A stretch of 64,000 nucleotides of DNA from Thereva unica (lineage: Eukaryota; Arthropoda; Insecta; Diptera; Therevidae). This document shows positions 43,800 through 53,482 of this stretch, piece after piece (the first letter of the stretch is position 1; each line of letters begins with the position of its first letter). Location: the NCBI GenBank assembly GCA_949987705.1, contig CATLJY010000254.1, positions 62,001 through 126,000 of the forward strand, written 5' to 3'. Made by a program: the position numbers and the translations under genes. The notes beneath the pieces were generated by a model, which did no database searches, was not told where the DNA came from, and saw nothing but the letters and a program-made list of their open reading frames with translations.

Positions 43800-44449
43800 T
43801 TATGAGAGAATTGAAAGAAATAGATTGGAGCTTTAAAAACGGTAGCATTTTAAAGTGCAATTACTTTTATAAAATTTATTTATGGATTTATGTTTATTTT
43901 ATTAGTCCGGGAGCCAGCGACAGTAAAAATGTGCCGATTTCATCGTCAATGAAAGTATATCAGAGTCGTCAATTTGTTTGTCCTAATCAGAGAAACTGAC
44001 CACTTACATCGCACCTCGAGACCTTTTGTTGTCAGGAGCGTTGACAACATGTAATAACCATTAGGTAAAAAAACTCTTATCATCGCCATTAATATTTTGA
44101 GGGGTTGTCAATTGACATCAGACGATGTCGAAAAACGACCACTTACATTTGTTTGGCGGGACAATCAATCAGTAACAAGCCCGCAAACTTGCAAAAAAAT
44201 TTCAAAAATTGGCTTATTTCATCGTTGCCCAAATTTTACATGGTTACAGAGGACCATATTGCACATGTAAAAATACTGTGCTTACAATCGATTCGCGGGA
44301 CAAACTTACTTTAAGTGATCCTCAAAGTCGCCGCTGCAAGAGTCCACTTTTGATTAACCTTTCGTAATTCTCTGAAGTCCGGCAGACAGAAAATCTCGCT
44401 GGCGGATAAAATATCGTGTGCACCTCGAATGTTTTACTGTTATTGTAAT
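43800..44449. other. Non-coding spacer
   Basis: No recognisable gene. Short open frames (44105-44314 plus; 44322-44705 minus) have no motif I know. Confidence 0.3.
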
Positions 44450-44750
44450 TACTATTGTGTACCTGGCAAAGTTTCGCCGTCTGGAGTTTTTTCTTCACCC
44501 TCTGTCTCGAGTACAATGTCTCCGACGATGTGTGGCATCTGTTCGCCCTGAAACCATTTGAAGTCCAATTTGTCTCCATTTTTTTGCCATCCACAGTCCT
44601 CTGGCACCAAATCCGTGAGGTTTTGTGCGTAGGAGTTGCTCCACATTTTTCCGGTATAAGCCTGGTGTGCAGTCCGAGCGAAAATTCCGCTTGCCTTTTG
44701 GGCATTTAAAATCTCCACGAAAAATAGTCTTGGAGAAAAGTGTAGATTAA
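44450..44750 (-). pseudogene. Nuclease-like gene, 3' part (cut off by Harbinger)
   Basis: Minus strand reads VEILNAQKASGIFARTAHQA, then YAQNLTDLVPEDCGWQKNG and DFKWFQGEQMPH. This is the region after the nuclease-like domain in a family of long, uncharacterised animal proteins whose other parts lie at 47.9-49.15 and 51.85-52.13 kb on the same strand. The intervening DNA holds a Harbinger element. The frame stops at ~44455 without the usual cysteine-rich tail. Confidence 0.65.
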
Positions 44751-44840
44751 AAATTGGAGACATTTCGGAAGTGACAGCTGCCAAAATAACCACACGAACA
44801 CGATCAGAAATTTTATTTTGTTTATTATTTTTTTGCAAAT

Positions 44841-46284
44841 ATGGATATAATTAATGATGAAATAATGGATGAAATTATAATTGAAGCATCAACCACTTTG
44901 CACAATTTAATAACGAAGTCATTAAAAAAGCCGCCTTCAAGCAGGGTTATTCCATATCTGAAGGAGCGTAAACATAAGGGCAGATTTGGCTCAGATGTAT
45001 TTTTAAATAAAAATAGAAAGTAAATTGTAGTTTAAAATATAATAAATTGCAGTTTTCAGACATGAAATTAGAAACAAAAATTTTTCATGAAAATTTCCAC
45101 ATGAGTGTAGAGGACTTTGAAAATTTATTTCAATTGGTTGAACCATATTTGTTGCCAAAAAAACATACAAGGCCAGATGATGAAATAACAACGAAAGAAA
45201 AATTAGCCATAGTAATTGAGTATGGATTGAATCGTTATATATAACAACAATTATAAAATCAATTATATTCACTCCGCAGATATTTTGCTTCAGGATCACC
45301 GCAGAGGCACGTTGCTTCTATTTATAGGATTAGCAAGCAACATTTGGGTAAAATAATTGACGACGTTTGCGATTCTATATGTTTAGCATTAAAATCTACC
45401 CTGCCAGTTTTAAATGAAACGTCCTATGTAGCTACGTCAAACGAATTTAATTCACGGTGGAACTTCCCCAATTGCATCGGGGCAATTGATGGCAAACATG
45501 TAGCCAACAATTCAGGAAGTTTGTTTTATAACTACAAGGTGATAATTTTATTATAAGTCGAATATAAATTTAATTAAGTGAGTGATAATATTTTCAGGGA
45601 CATTACAGTATTGTCCTAATGTGTGTTGCGGATGCATGCTATAAGTTCATTTATATGGATGTAGGTGCTTATGGCAGCGAAGGTGACGCCAACGTGTTTG
45701 GAGCATCAAACTTCGGCCAGGGTGTGCTGCAAGATAATTTACCTTTTCCGGAAGACACAACAGTTAATGGTACAAAAATGCCATATGTTTTTGTTGCAGA
45801 TGATGCTTTCCCTCTTTGCAAAAGGATAATAAAGCCGTACTCAGGGAGAAAGGGGAACAAGTTGGCGGATGAGCAACGCATTTTTAATTACAGGCTGAGC
45901 AGAGCTAGGCGTTGTGTCGAAAATGCATTCGGAATTTTATGCACGAAATGGTTATGTTTGCGAAGAACAATGTTTTGCTCGCCAGATAGAGCCCAAAAAA
46001 TCATTATGGCTTGCTGTTTCCTTCATAATTATTTGCTGAAGATAAGTAAGGGGAATTATTGTCCTGCAAATTATGCAGATTATTACGATGTGGACGGGAA
46101 GCTTGTTGAAGGGGAATGGAGGAGTTTGCTAAGTGATGACACGCTACTTGCTGGTACGATAACACCTTTTCGAGGCCGCCACACTAGTAAAGGAAAATTA
46201 ATTCGAGAACAGTTGAACCAATACTTCAACTCCACAGTTGGTTCCTTGAAGTGGCAAAGACAGGCTGTATTTATAGACCCTTAG
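44841..46284 (+). CDS. Harbinger transposase (HARBI1-like), 4 exons, apparently intact
   Basis: Model: 44841-44996, 45053-45219, 45280-45538 and 45598-46284, all GT-AG, all joins in phase, 422 residues and no stop. The N-terminal part has a helix-turn-helix-like region (FHENFHMSVEDFENLFQLV, EKLAIVIEYFASG, IYRISKQHLGKI). The DDE_Tnp_4 nuclease has D in CIGAIDGKHV, GHYSIVLMCVADACYKF, D in YVFVADDAFPL and E in RARRCVENAFGIL. All three catalytic acids are present. It cuts and inserts Harbinger DNA at three-base targets with help from the Myb-like partner encoded convergently. ATG 44841 is the first in frame. The 44996/45053 intron is the least certain. Confidence 0.85.
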
Positions 46285-46605
46285 GGACAAGAAACATTTA
46301 TAAAAAACTAGCACCTGGTATACATTTTAATTATTTGAACTGTTTATACTCATAATTTACCTGTAAAATAAATTTACAATTTTCATATTTAATTCCTTTT
46401 TCCTAAATGAAAATTAATTCGAGAACAGTTGAACCAATACTTCAACTCTACAGTTGGTTCTTTGAAGTGACAAACACAGGCTGTATTTATAGGAGGAGAA
46501 TAGTTATAGAAACACAAGTTATAGAAACACAAGTTATAGAAACATTTATTAGAAACTTTTATACATTTCCATTATTTGAGTTTATACTCATCATTTTACT
46601 GTAAA
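46197..46605. repeat. ~214-bp tandem duplication at the transposase 3' end
   Basis: ATTAATTCGAGAACAGTTGA and the following ~80 bases of the last exon recur from about 46411, with the next ~100 bases of 3' UTR also recognisable. The copy has diverged. Inside it, GTTATAGAAACACAA is repeated about three times (46503-46540). Confidence 0.85.
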
Positions 46606-47533
46606 TTAAATTCACAAATTTGACATTTAATTCTTCCACAGCATCATCCGGAAGCTTCTGCAACATTCTGTCGATACTCGCCAGCATGGTATAGTGTACT
46701 AAATTTATATGGCCAACGCTTTGTTGCCGCAAAGTAACTAATTTTTCAATGGAGTCAGCTAATTTTGCTGCGCTTTCTCCGGCTTTCTCTCTCCCCTTTC
46801 TGCTCACTGTACTAGCCTAGTTATGGAAAAAATGAAATATTCAGTTTTTTTTATTAAGCAAGAGAATTTCTCTACTTACATAAGAATAGTTGGAACAATC
46901 TCGAAGTCCATGTTCATTACTTTCGCCAAAACTTTGCCCACTACTTACGGTGCTGGTGGAAATTGTCCTGAAATTACAAAAAAAAATAGGAGCTGCTTTT
47001 GGTCTAGAATTTCAGTTTCTCTAATACCTTCTTTTCATTGTCGCATCTGGTAAGAATGACAAATCCTCGGCGAATTCCCAGGATGGGGCATCATTTTCTA
47101 AAGAAGGCTCTGGTATTAATTCTTCGCAGGCGCTTCCAGATTTGCGCTGCTTGGCAACTTTTGCCCGATAGCGTCGCCCATTTCGAAGCGAGCTCCAAAC
47201 AGATTTACAGTCCTCAACTGAAAAAAGCGAAACATTATATTTCTAACATGTATATTAAAATTTTTATTAAACTCAAATAATACCTGGCTTATTCAACTTT
47301 AAAGAAATTTCCCTCCAAGCCTTAGAAATGGCATTGCAGTTAAAATGGAGCTCATTTTGAAGGTTCCAGATTACCTCGTGTTCCTTCACGGAAGCCGCTA
47401 ATAGTTTCTTTTCACTACTTGTAAACAAGGCCTTCTTTTTCTTACATGATTTTTTTTCATGAATGCTGACTGTGTTGATAGAAATTTCTTTACAAGATTC
47501 CGATTCATTCATATCAAAAAGTTCATCCTCCAT
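46559..47533 (-). CDS. Harbinger Myb/MADF-like accessory protein, 4 exons, intact
   Basis: Model: 47533-47284, 47217-47028, 46967-46880 and 46816-46559, all GT-AG and in phase, 261 residues. ATG 47533 gives MEDELFDMNESESCKE. After a basic stretch (KKSCKKKKALF) comes a three-helix Myb/MADF-like fold: EKKLLAASVKEHEVIWNL, AISKAWREISLKLNKPVED and CKSVWSSLRNGRRYRAKV. A Ser/Thr-rich linker and a helical C-terminal domain follow (VGHINLVHYTMLASIDRMLQ). Such partners carry the transposase to the nucleus and bind the ends. It converges on the transposase with 274 bases between the stops. Confidence 0.83.
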
Positions 47534-47899
47534 GTTTAAGAAACTCAAACTCACAAATGGCGCAAATGTCAATTTCGAGGAAATGTCAAAATTTCCGTAT
47601 GGAATAAATGCCCGGGCATATATTTGCTACGGAAAAAAGTCTCCACGGTTCGTGGCGCCACCTGTGGGTGGTGGCTGGGAATTCAGTTTTTTTTCGGTCG
47701 AACTGCGTACCATCTAACGAAATCGGAGATAAAAATTTCGGTAGCAGTTTTCGCTGTCATTTTTTTTACATAGGTTTTGTATAGGAAACGAAAATTTCGC
47801 TTGAACAGCATACTAGGCTATAAGCGGATCTTAGGCTGTGCTGAAGGATTTCCGATTTGCATGGAAGTTTTTAACATGGATGTTGAGTGTTTGCTCGTT

Positions 47900-49147
47900 A
47901 TCTTGGCATTTGTAGGTCTTTAAAAACGTTTCAACTCCCACATTCCTTTGTTTTTTCCCATCCGTACAAATGACAAACATATTTCTCTACAATCGACAAT
48001 ATCGCCGCAAAGTCGCAATCGGGGTACTTTGACATATCTGAAAAAGCTCTCAAGTACTCTTTGTTGCTCCGCAAAATATTTAACGGTTTCGCTTTCCCTT
48101 TTCTGTACAAAGCAGGACTAAAGTCGCAGTCTGTGAAGGCATGAAACGCTGGAAGTGTCGAACATAATTCTGGACCTAATTTCGCCTACATTTCAGTTAC
48201 GTTGATGAGCCTTTCATTATTTTTGACGCCAACGTGAAACCAGATTTTGACGTCCTCGCAGACGCGTTGCATGTTACCGAGCATTATAACCAAAATATCG
48301 GTATCTGAGTATCGAATGACGACGTTAGATTTGTCCTTGATTTTACACGCGTGAAAAATGATTTTTGTGTCAGATTCCTCGTGTAATGGACACGACAAGC
48401 TTGGCTCTTCGAACTTCACAACTGCGTCTTCTTGTTTTTGAAATTTGAAACACGATGCAAAATTGACATAAAGGATTTTATTGCCGAGGAAACTAGCCAT
48501 TTCCACATTCGCCCAACCGTTTATCAAGAAGTTGACAAAAGCCTCCTTGAAATTTATGTTTCTCAATTATTCAGTCGCGAAATCCGAAGGACGCTCTTGC
48601 TCCGGTCCTAGAATCTGATACTGCTTTCCCCTTATTGTACCACGCAAATTATGTTCAGTATCCTTGATAGACTTGGGGAAATACTGATCAAACGAGACAA
48701 TGACTGTCGAAGCAGTAGTTCGTAAAACGGTCTGTAAAATTTGCTTTGAAACGTTTCGGAATGTCGACGATAAATTTTTCATTGTATGCAGCAAAAAAAA
48801 CCATCGATTATCGTAACATCAATGTGTGATGGCATGGAGTGATCAGCATCAGACTCTAATTTTGCGAGTAACTCTGACTTATTTGGCTTGCAAATACCTC
48901 CGTCCATGTGACAAAGTGCCAAAGGAACCGGAGCTAAGGGAAATGACAGTGTTTTTTCGAGGTGGATGAATTTTCGCAAGGAAATTCCGAGGAGTTTACC
49001 GAAAAGATCTCTTTGCATTTTCACCTTCATGACTTTACCCGCGATTTTGATTTTCTTTTTCTTCGTATTCACGAAACTGAAAGTCTTAATATGTTTGATC
49101 GGACTCTCGAATCTCTCCTCTTTCGACGCGCATTCTTCGATGAACTT
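47900..49147 (-). pseudogene. Nuclease-like gene, middle part
   Basis: Reads from 49147: FIEECASKEERFESPIKHIK, PLALCHMDGGICKPNKSELL, DVTIIDGFF, VIVSFDQYFPKSIKDTEHNL, CPLHEESDTKIIFHACKI, VVIRYSDTDILVIMLGN, STLPAFHAFTDCDFSPALYR and IVEKYVCHLYGW. Spaced acidic motifs (D..K..D, EESD, DTD, HAFT.CD) are typical of a widespread uncharacterised animal family. Their spacing recalls FEN/PIN-type metal nucleases, which is an inference. One frame change (~48785) and stops near 48567 and 48186 break it. Bounded by a 2.7-kb insertion on the right and Harbinger on the left. Confidence 0.78.
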
Positions 49148-51850
49148 TGTAACTGTCGGGGGTTCTAGTGAGCTTACGCTCGAAGCAAAGCTGGATGGAA
49201 CACGTTTTCTTAAAACAATTACAAAAAAATAAAGAAAGGTGACGGGGTCATTAGTGACCAAAAGAGTGGCCGGACGAAGTCCTGAGAAGAGATATCGCCA
49301 AGAGTTGATTTGCCTCCACTACACCTGGTTGGGCACGACTAGCGATGCTCTGGCTAGCTCGCCGGATGGGGGGGGGGGGTTTGGCGTGTAGGGAGCCATA
49401 AAAAAGGGTGACAGTTTAAAACCAAACTAAATTTCGTGCCGCTGAGAACCATACAATAAAAATCATGATAGGGCGATAGGGGAAACCGTCCGGGGCCATC
49501 GAGAGCGCAAAAGGGGGTTCTGGGTCGCAGTCACGCGGTCGGACTAGATCGGGGTAGAATGCTGAAAAAGAATCTAACTATTACTGGTACTTACATTGTC
49601 TTGGGATAAGGTGCACAACCTCCCCACAGGTCCCATGTTCCGGTCCTCCCACGCCAACCTACATGGTACAATTGGGATCGACAGAAGAAAAAAAAATTGT
49701 TAGACAAGTGGTCCAAAGAGAAACATTGCGTGACTCCCTTAATGGGGCAAAGGACTACTCCGCCGATATTATTACTTACCGCCGTATCTGAGAAAAACAA
49801 ATAATGGTGGATATATATATTCAAAGAAGAAAGCAAGAATCCCTTTTTGTTTCAAATTCAACACCAGTTAAAAGTATTATTTATTCCAATAACTAAATAT
49901 ATACAAAAAAAATGTTCATCTCATTTTCGGAATGAGTGACGAAACAAAATGAAAATGTAACATAATATTTACTAGCTTCTTTTTTAATATTATAATTTTT
50001 CTTTTCTCTTTATCTGGTTTTTTTTTCTTTTTGTTTTTCAGTGATCGATCACTTTATACCTGAACGGGAATCAACACTCGGAATGATTCGTTTCTCATAG
50101 TTTTATTTCTTCGTAATTTATGTTAAAAAAAAATGTAACATTAAGGGAAATGGATCCATACCCAACAAAATTTTTACTGAAAATTTTTGTATCACTTCTT
50201 GTGCTTAATTTTAAATAAAGATAAAACAAATATATCCATTCACAAATGATGTTTTTATAATCAATAAAAAGTTATGAATTGATATTAAGAAGAATGAACA
50301 AAATATATGTGCACGTGTACACTTTTGTTTCATATATGTTTATGAACAAGTTAAAAAAATCACAAGGAAAAAGCATGCGTAAGCATACCTCGGCTCATAC
50401 ACTTTCTTCCTCTTCAAATACTTATCGAACTTAAATATATTTACTACAACTAAGAAGCTTTGTTCCTTGTTTATTTCTAGTATCTTATTTCTATATCTAC
50501 ATATACTTAAGTAAAGCTTAGGACTTATTTAGTTTATTAGTTTATCATCAAGAGTGTCCTTTTTTTCTAGTTTTGTGTTGGAACAGATTTCCTTTCTTAG
50601 TTTTCTTCAAGAGTAAGAATAAAATTACTTGGATTACCTTTTTTTCTTCTATCTTTCCTCCATTTTGTCTCGTTTCTTTTGTTAAGATGTTACTTCAATT
50701 TTTACTACCGCTTTGCTTTGGTAATTCTGTTGGCCGATGAGTTAGTTGATCGAACAAGTGAATTAGGGCTCTGTTCCTCCTGAATATATACACCACTTTT
50801 GCCGAGACATGAAAAAAAAATTTCCAATGCAATGGGGATGTGTTGCCTTATTTTCTCAACAAATAATAAAAAAATTCGCCAATATTTCTTTACACTACAT
50901 TATAGGTTACTGAACTTGGGTTTATTTGCATTAAGGAAGGTGCCAAGTTAATACTTTCACTGTCTCTTCACGAATTTCGTCAGACACAAAACAAGAACTT
51001 TTCAGGCGAGAAATAACACCTTATTTCTGTTCCTATTTCTGGTAATTTAATTTTTCCTCACTTAACTTTCATTATATACAAAAAGAACCGTTCCGTCCAG
51101 AACTTACACGGCTATATACGGTCGCACAACCATTTTGAAAGCGTTATTGGCATAAAAGTTTTTCCAAAAAACGGAACACCAAATAAAAAAACTGACTTCT
51201 TCTTTTTTTTTCTTTTGTTTTTTTGGGCTCCGACCTTTTTATGACTCCTGCTTACTTTCGTGTCCGTCGATCGACTGACTCAAGCAACGCTTCTTGTCCA
51301 AAACTTTGGTTATCCCCCCCCCGACCGCAGTGTCGCACACCAAGAAAAGGTCACGGCTTCCTTTTCGTGATTTTCTCGAACTTCGCCTTTTTATGGGCAA
51401 TGCGTTGGCGCGAGCATAGAAGGATTGCAGAATAATTTGTGTGGGATGGAAGAGGTGGATAATAATCTCATCCCATTTCCCTATCCTACACATACCAAAT
51501 AAACTGAGTGACGCGCGGTTTTTTTTCTGGAAATTGCCTGGTGTCGTGCTCCCATTGGTCAAGGGACATGACGCCGTTCGAGGCGTCCATGGGGAAAGGT
51601 GTTGCGTGGGCAATAAAACAGTGGATAAGAATTATTTAGAGAAGAGGCCAATAAGGGGAAATAGATGAGATTACAGGGTGTAAATGAGGGATTCTTTAAA
51701 GTTCGTTGGGGGTCATGTCCATTGCCTAGCAATGGTAAATTGCGGCAATTAATAACGAATTTTTCTGGCGGCTTCTGGGACAGGGCTTATTACGTTATTA
51801 CGGGGTGTGGTGAACGAAAATTTGATCCCTCGGGCATGCCGACCGTTACA
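49148..51850 (+). mobile_element. 2.7-kb TG...CA unit with 4-bp duplication (giant solo LTR?)
   Basis: Starts TGTAACTGTCGGGGG and ends GCCGACCGTTACA. ACTT flanks it at 49144-49147 and 51851-51854. Removing unit plus one ACTT joins the nuclease-like gene in frame, proving the limits. Inside there is no protein I recognise and no repeated end, so it is a single very long LTR or a coding-free retroelement. Its first ~250 bases are related to 26695-26950. A G11 run lies near 49370. The open minus frame at 51239-51613 has no known motif. Confidence 0.85.
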
Positions 51851-52132
51851 ACTTTTCTCTGAGACAGTTGCCGTTTTCTTGGATGTGCAATAGAAAATTG
51901 GTGGATTCGTCGGTCGCTGCTTTACCGGTACTGATATTGAACAACGCGTTTTTTTTTCTAAATTAGCTTGAAAAGGATTGATGTTTCTGCTGATGTCATA
52001 GAGAAATTTCGCGATTTTCTTGATTCGATTCTTCTCCAAATCAGCAGTAACATCTTGCCGGCTTTTTAACCCGCAATCTTCTACAACGTAACTTAGTGGG
52101 ATGATACACGAGTCAACGTGTCGCTGCAACAC
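51851..52132 (-). pseudogene. Nuclease-like gene, 5' part
   Basis: From about 52132 the minus strand reads HVDSCIIPLSYVVEDCGLKS, NRIKKIAKFLYDISRNINPF and, after a frame change near 51935, NFLLHIQENGNCLREK, which continues into FIEECASKEER beyond the 2.7-kb unit. The NPF and helical pattern matches the region preceding the nuclease-like domain in the family. The true start is not found. A 48-bp tandem duplication with ATACACGAGTCAAC begins at ~52100. Confidence 0.7.
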
Positions 52133-52383
52133 ACTGTCAGTTTGTTGCGCGGAGGTGATACACGAGTCAACACGTTACACGCAACACTCTGTATAATACA
52201 AGGTAATTTTATATGTGTGGGTAATCAGTTGAGCAAAAGCTTTCCTGTCAAACTACAAATCGGTTATATCAGTTATAGGAATAGAAAATCGAAATACTAT
52301 GGAATATACAAATGCAGAAACTGCAGCGGCAGTTACAGTAGCTGCAGCAGCCAGTGTTTTAATAGGGATTTGTGCCCAAAAAA

Positions 52384-52766
52384 AAATAAGTTAAGTGCCA
52401 AAAAAAGGACATGGGTAAAAAATTGGCGCAAAGCAAGGAACGAAAAAGGTTCCTTTGCTTTTCTTACAAAAGAATTAAATGGGCCAGAGGACTTACCAAC
52501 ATTTAAAAATTATTTAAGAATGGATGACCATTCATTTACTTTACTCATATCGCTCATCAAGAGTGATTTGTTGAAAGATCAAACAGTGATGAGGGAGCCT
52601 ATTTCGGTCGAAGAGAAGGTAGCCCTCTCCTTAAGATTCTTGGCAACTGGGGAAAGTTATCAGAGCTTGGAATATTCGACCCGTATTTCCCGTTCATTTA
52701 TTGGACAAAATGTTCCAATCATATGTAAAACCATATACAAAAATTTGCGACCAACTTATCTGAAGG
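52384..52766 (+). pseudogene. Second Harbinger transposase, N-terminal exon only
   Basis: Reads KKRTWVKNWRKARNEKGSFA, FLTKELNGPEDLPTFKNYLR, MDDHSFTLLISLIKSD, ISVEEKVALSLRFLATGESY and EYSTRISRSFIGQNVPIICK, ending LRPTYLK at a GTAGGT splice donor. This is the DNA-binding half of a HARBI1/ALP1-like transposase. It differs clearly from the copy at 44.8 kb. The catalytic exon is not found downstream, so it is a fragment. Confidence 0.82.
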
Positions 52767-52899
52767 TAGGTATTGAAATTTAACCTTCCATCCGACAGAA
52801 GCTTGTTCTAATATTAAAATCGTATTTGTAATTTTGCAACCCCCATAAAAATATGCAACTCTATCATAACTTTTATGTCTTTTTCATAAGATCTTGTTT

Positions 52900-53317
52900 T
52901 TTATATAGATTAGTCTGAATCTCATTGTTGACGGTAAAGTTGAATGTAATGGCTGCTGGCATTGTGTCCAAACGCATGACACGACAAATGCCACAAAGCA
53001 TGATGCAACTAATTCCCTTTGGTGAACTTTACATAAAAATACGCACTTTGAGAAGAATTACAATTCACTTTATTAACTGTATTAACCGTTCAACAAAATA
53101 TACTGATATACTTAAACTAAAAATTATTAATGGCGTTTCCTTGGACCTTGGTGAATGTGGTCCGCTCAGATTGGAATGTAACGAAAGAGAGGATGCCGGA
53201 ACCGTTTTGTGGTGGTATCGGTGGTGATACCTCAAGCGTTTAACTTGACTCGACTGGTGTCAACTTGACGCGATTCGTGTGTGCAATTGAGCAACTGCTA
53301 AAGCTACCGCCACATCA
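52900..53317 (-). mobile_element. 3' LTR and polypurine tract of CsRn1-like Gypsy
   Basis: On the minus strand GGAAGGGGGAG (53328-53318) is a polypurine tract followed by TGATGTGGCGGTAGC, a likely LTR start at 53317. The LTR runs leftward. Its end is not defined. Bases 53330-53480 between pol and tract are AT-rich and non-coding. Confidence 0.6.
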
Positions 53318-53482
53318 CTCCCCCTTCCAAAGAAAAATTTTATTCATATACATTTGCTTGAAAAATTCGAATAATTCGTAATTGTACGTGTACATTTGTA
53401 AGTTGGAAGAACTATATCTTATTGGTAGGCATGCTTAGTACCTATGATTATGAAAATTATATGTTTTGTATCTTATGTTACA

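Larger units (their letters stand above)
44750..47830. mobile_element. Harbinger (PIF) transposon with two convergent genes
   Basis: Holds a transposase gene (plus) and a Myb/MADF-like gene (minus), tail to tail, the standard Harbinger layout. It interrupts a minus-strand gene whose parts lie on both sides, which sets the limits to within ~50 bases. I could not find convincing terminal inverted repeats, so at least one end may be damaged. The coding genes nevertheless look intact. Confidence 0.75.

Noticed and set aside
44322..44705. Second 127-codon minus ORF overlapping the nuclease-like 3' part
   Set aside because: The other frame carries the family motifs; this one is its shadow.
44700..47860. 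Terminal inverted repeats of the Harbinger
   Set aside because: Candidate tips such as AGCCTAGTATGCTGTTCAAG at the right have no partner at the left.
51239..51613. 124-codon minus-strand ORF
   Set aside because: It sits inside the 2.7-kb TG...CA unit, has no recognisable motif, and is probably chance in GC-richer LTR sequence.
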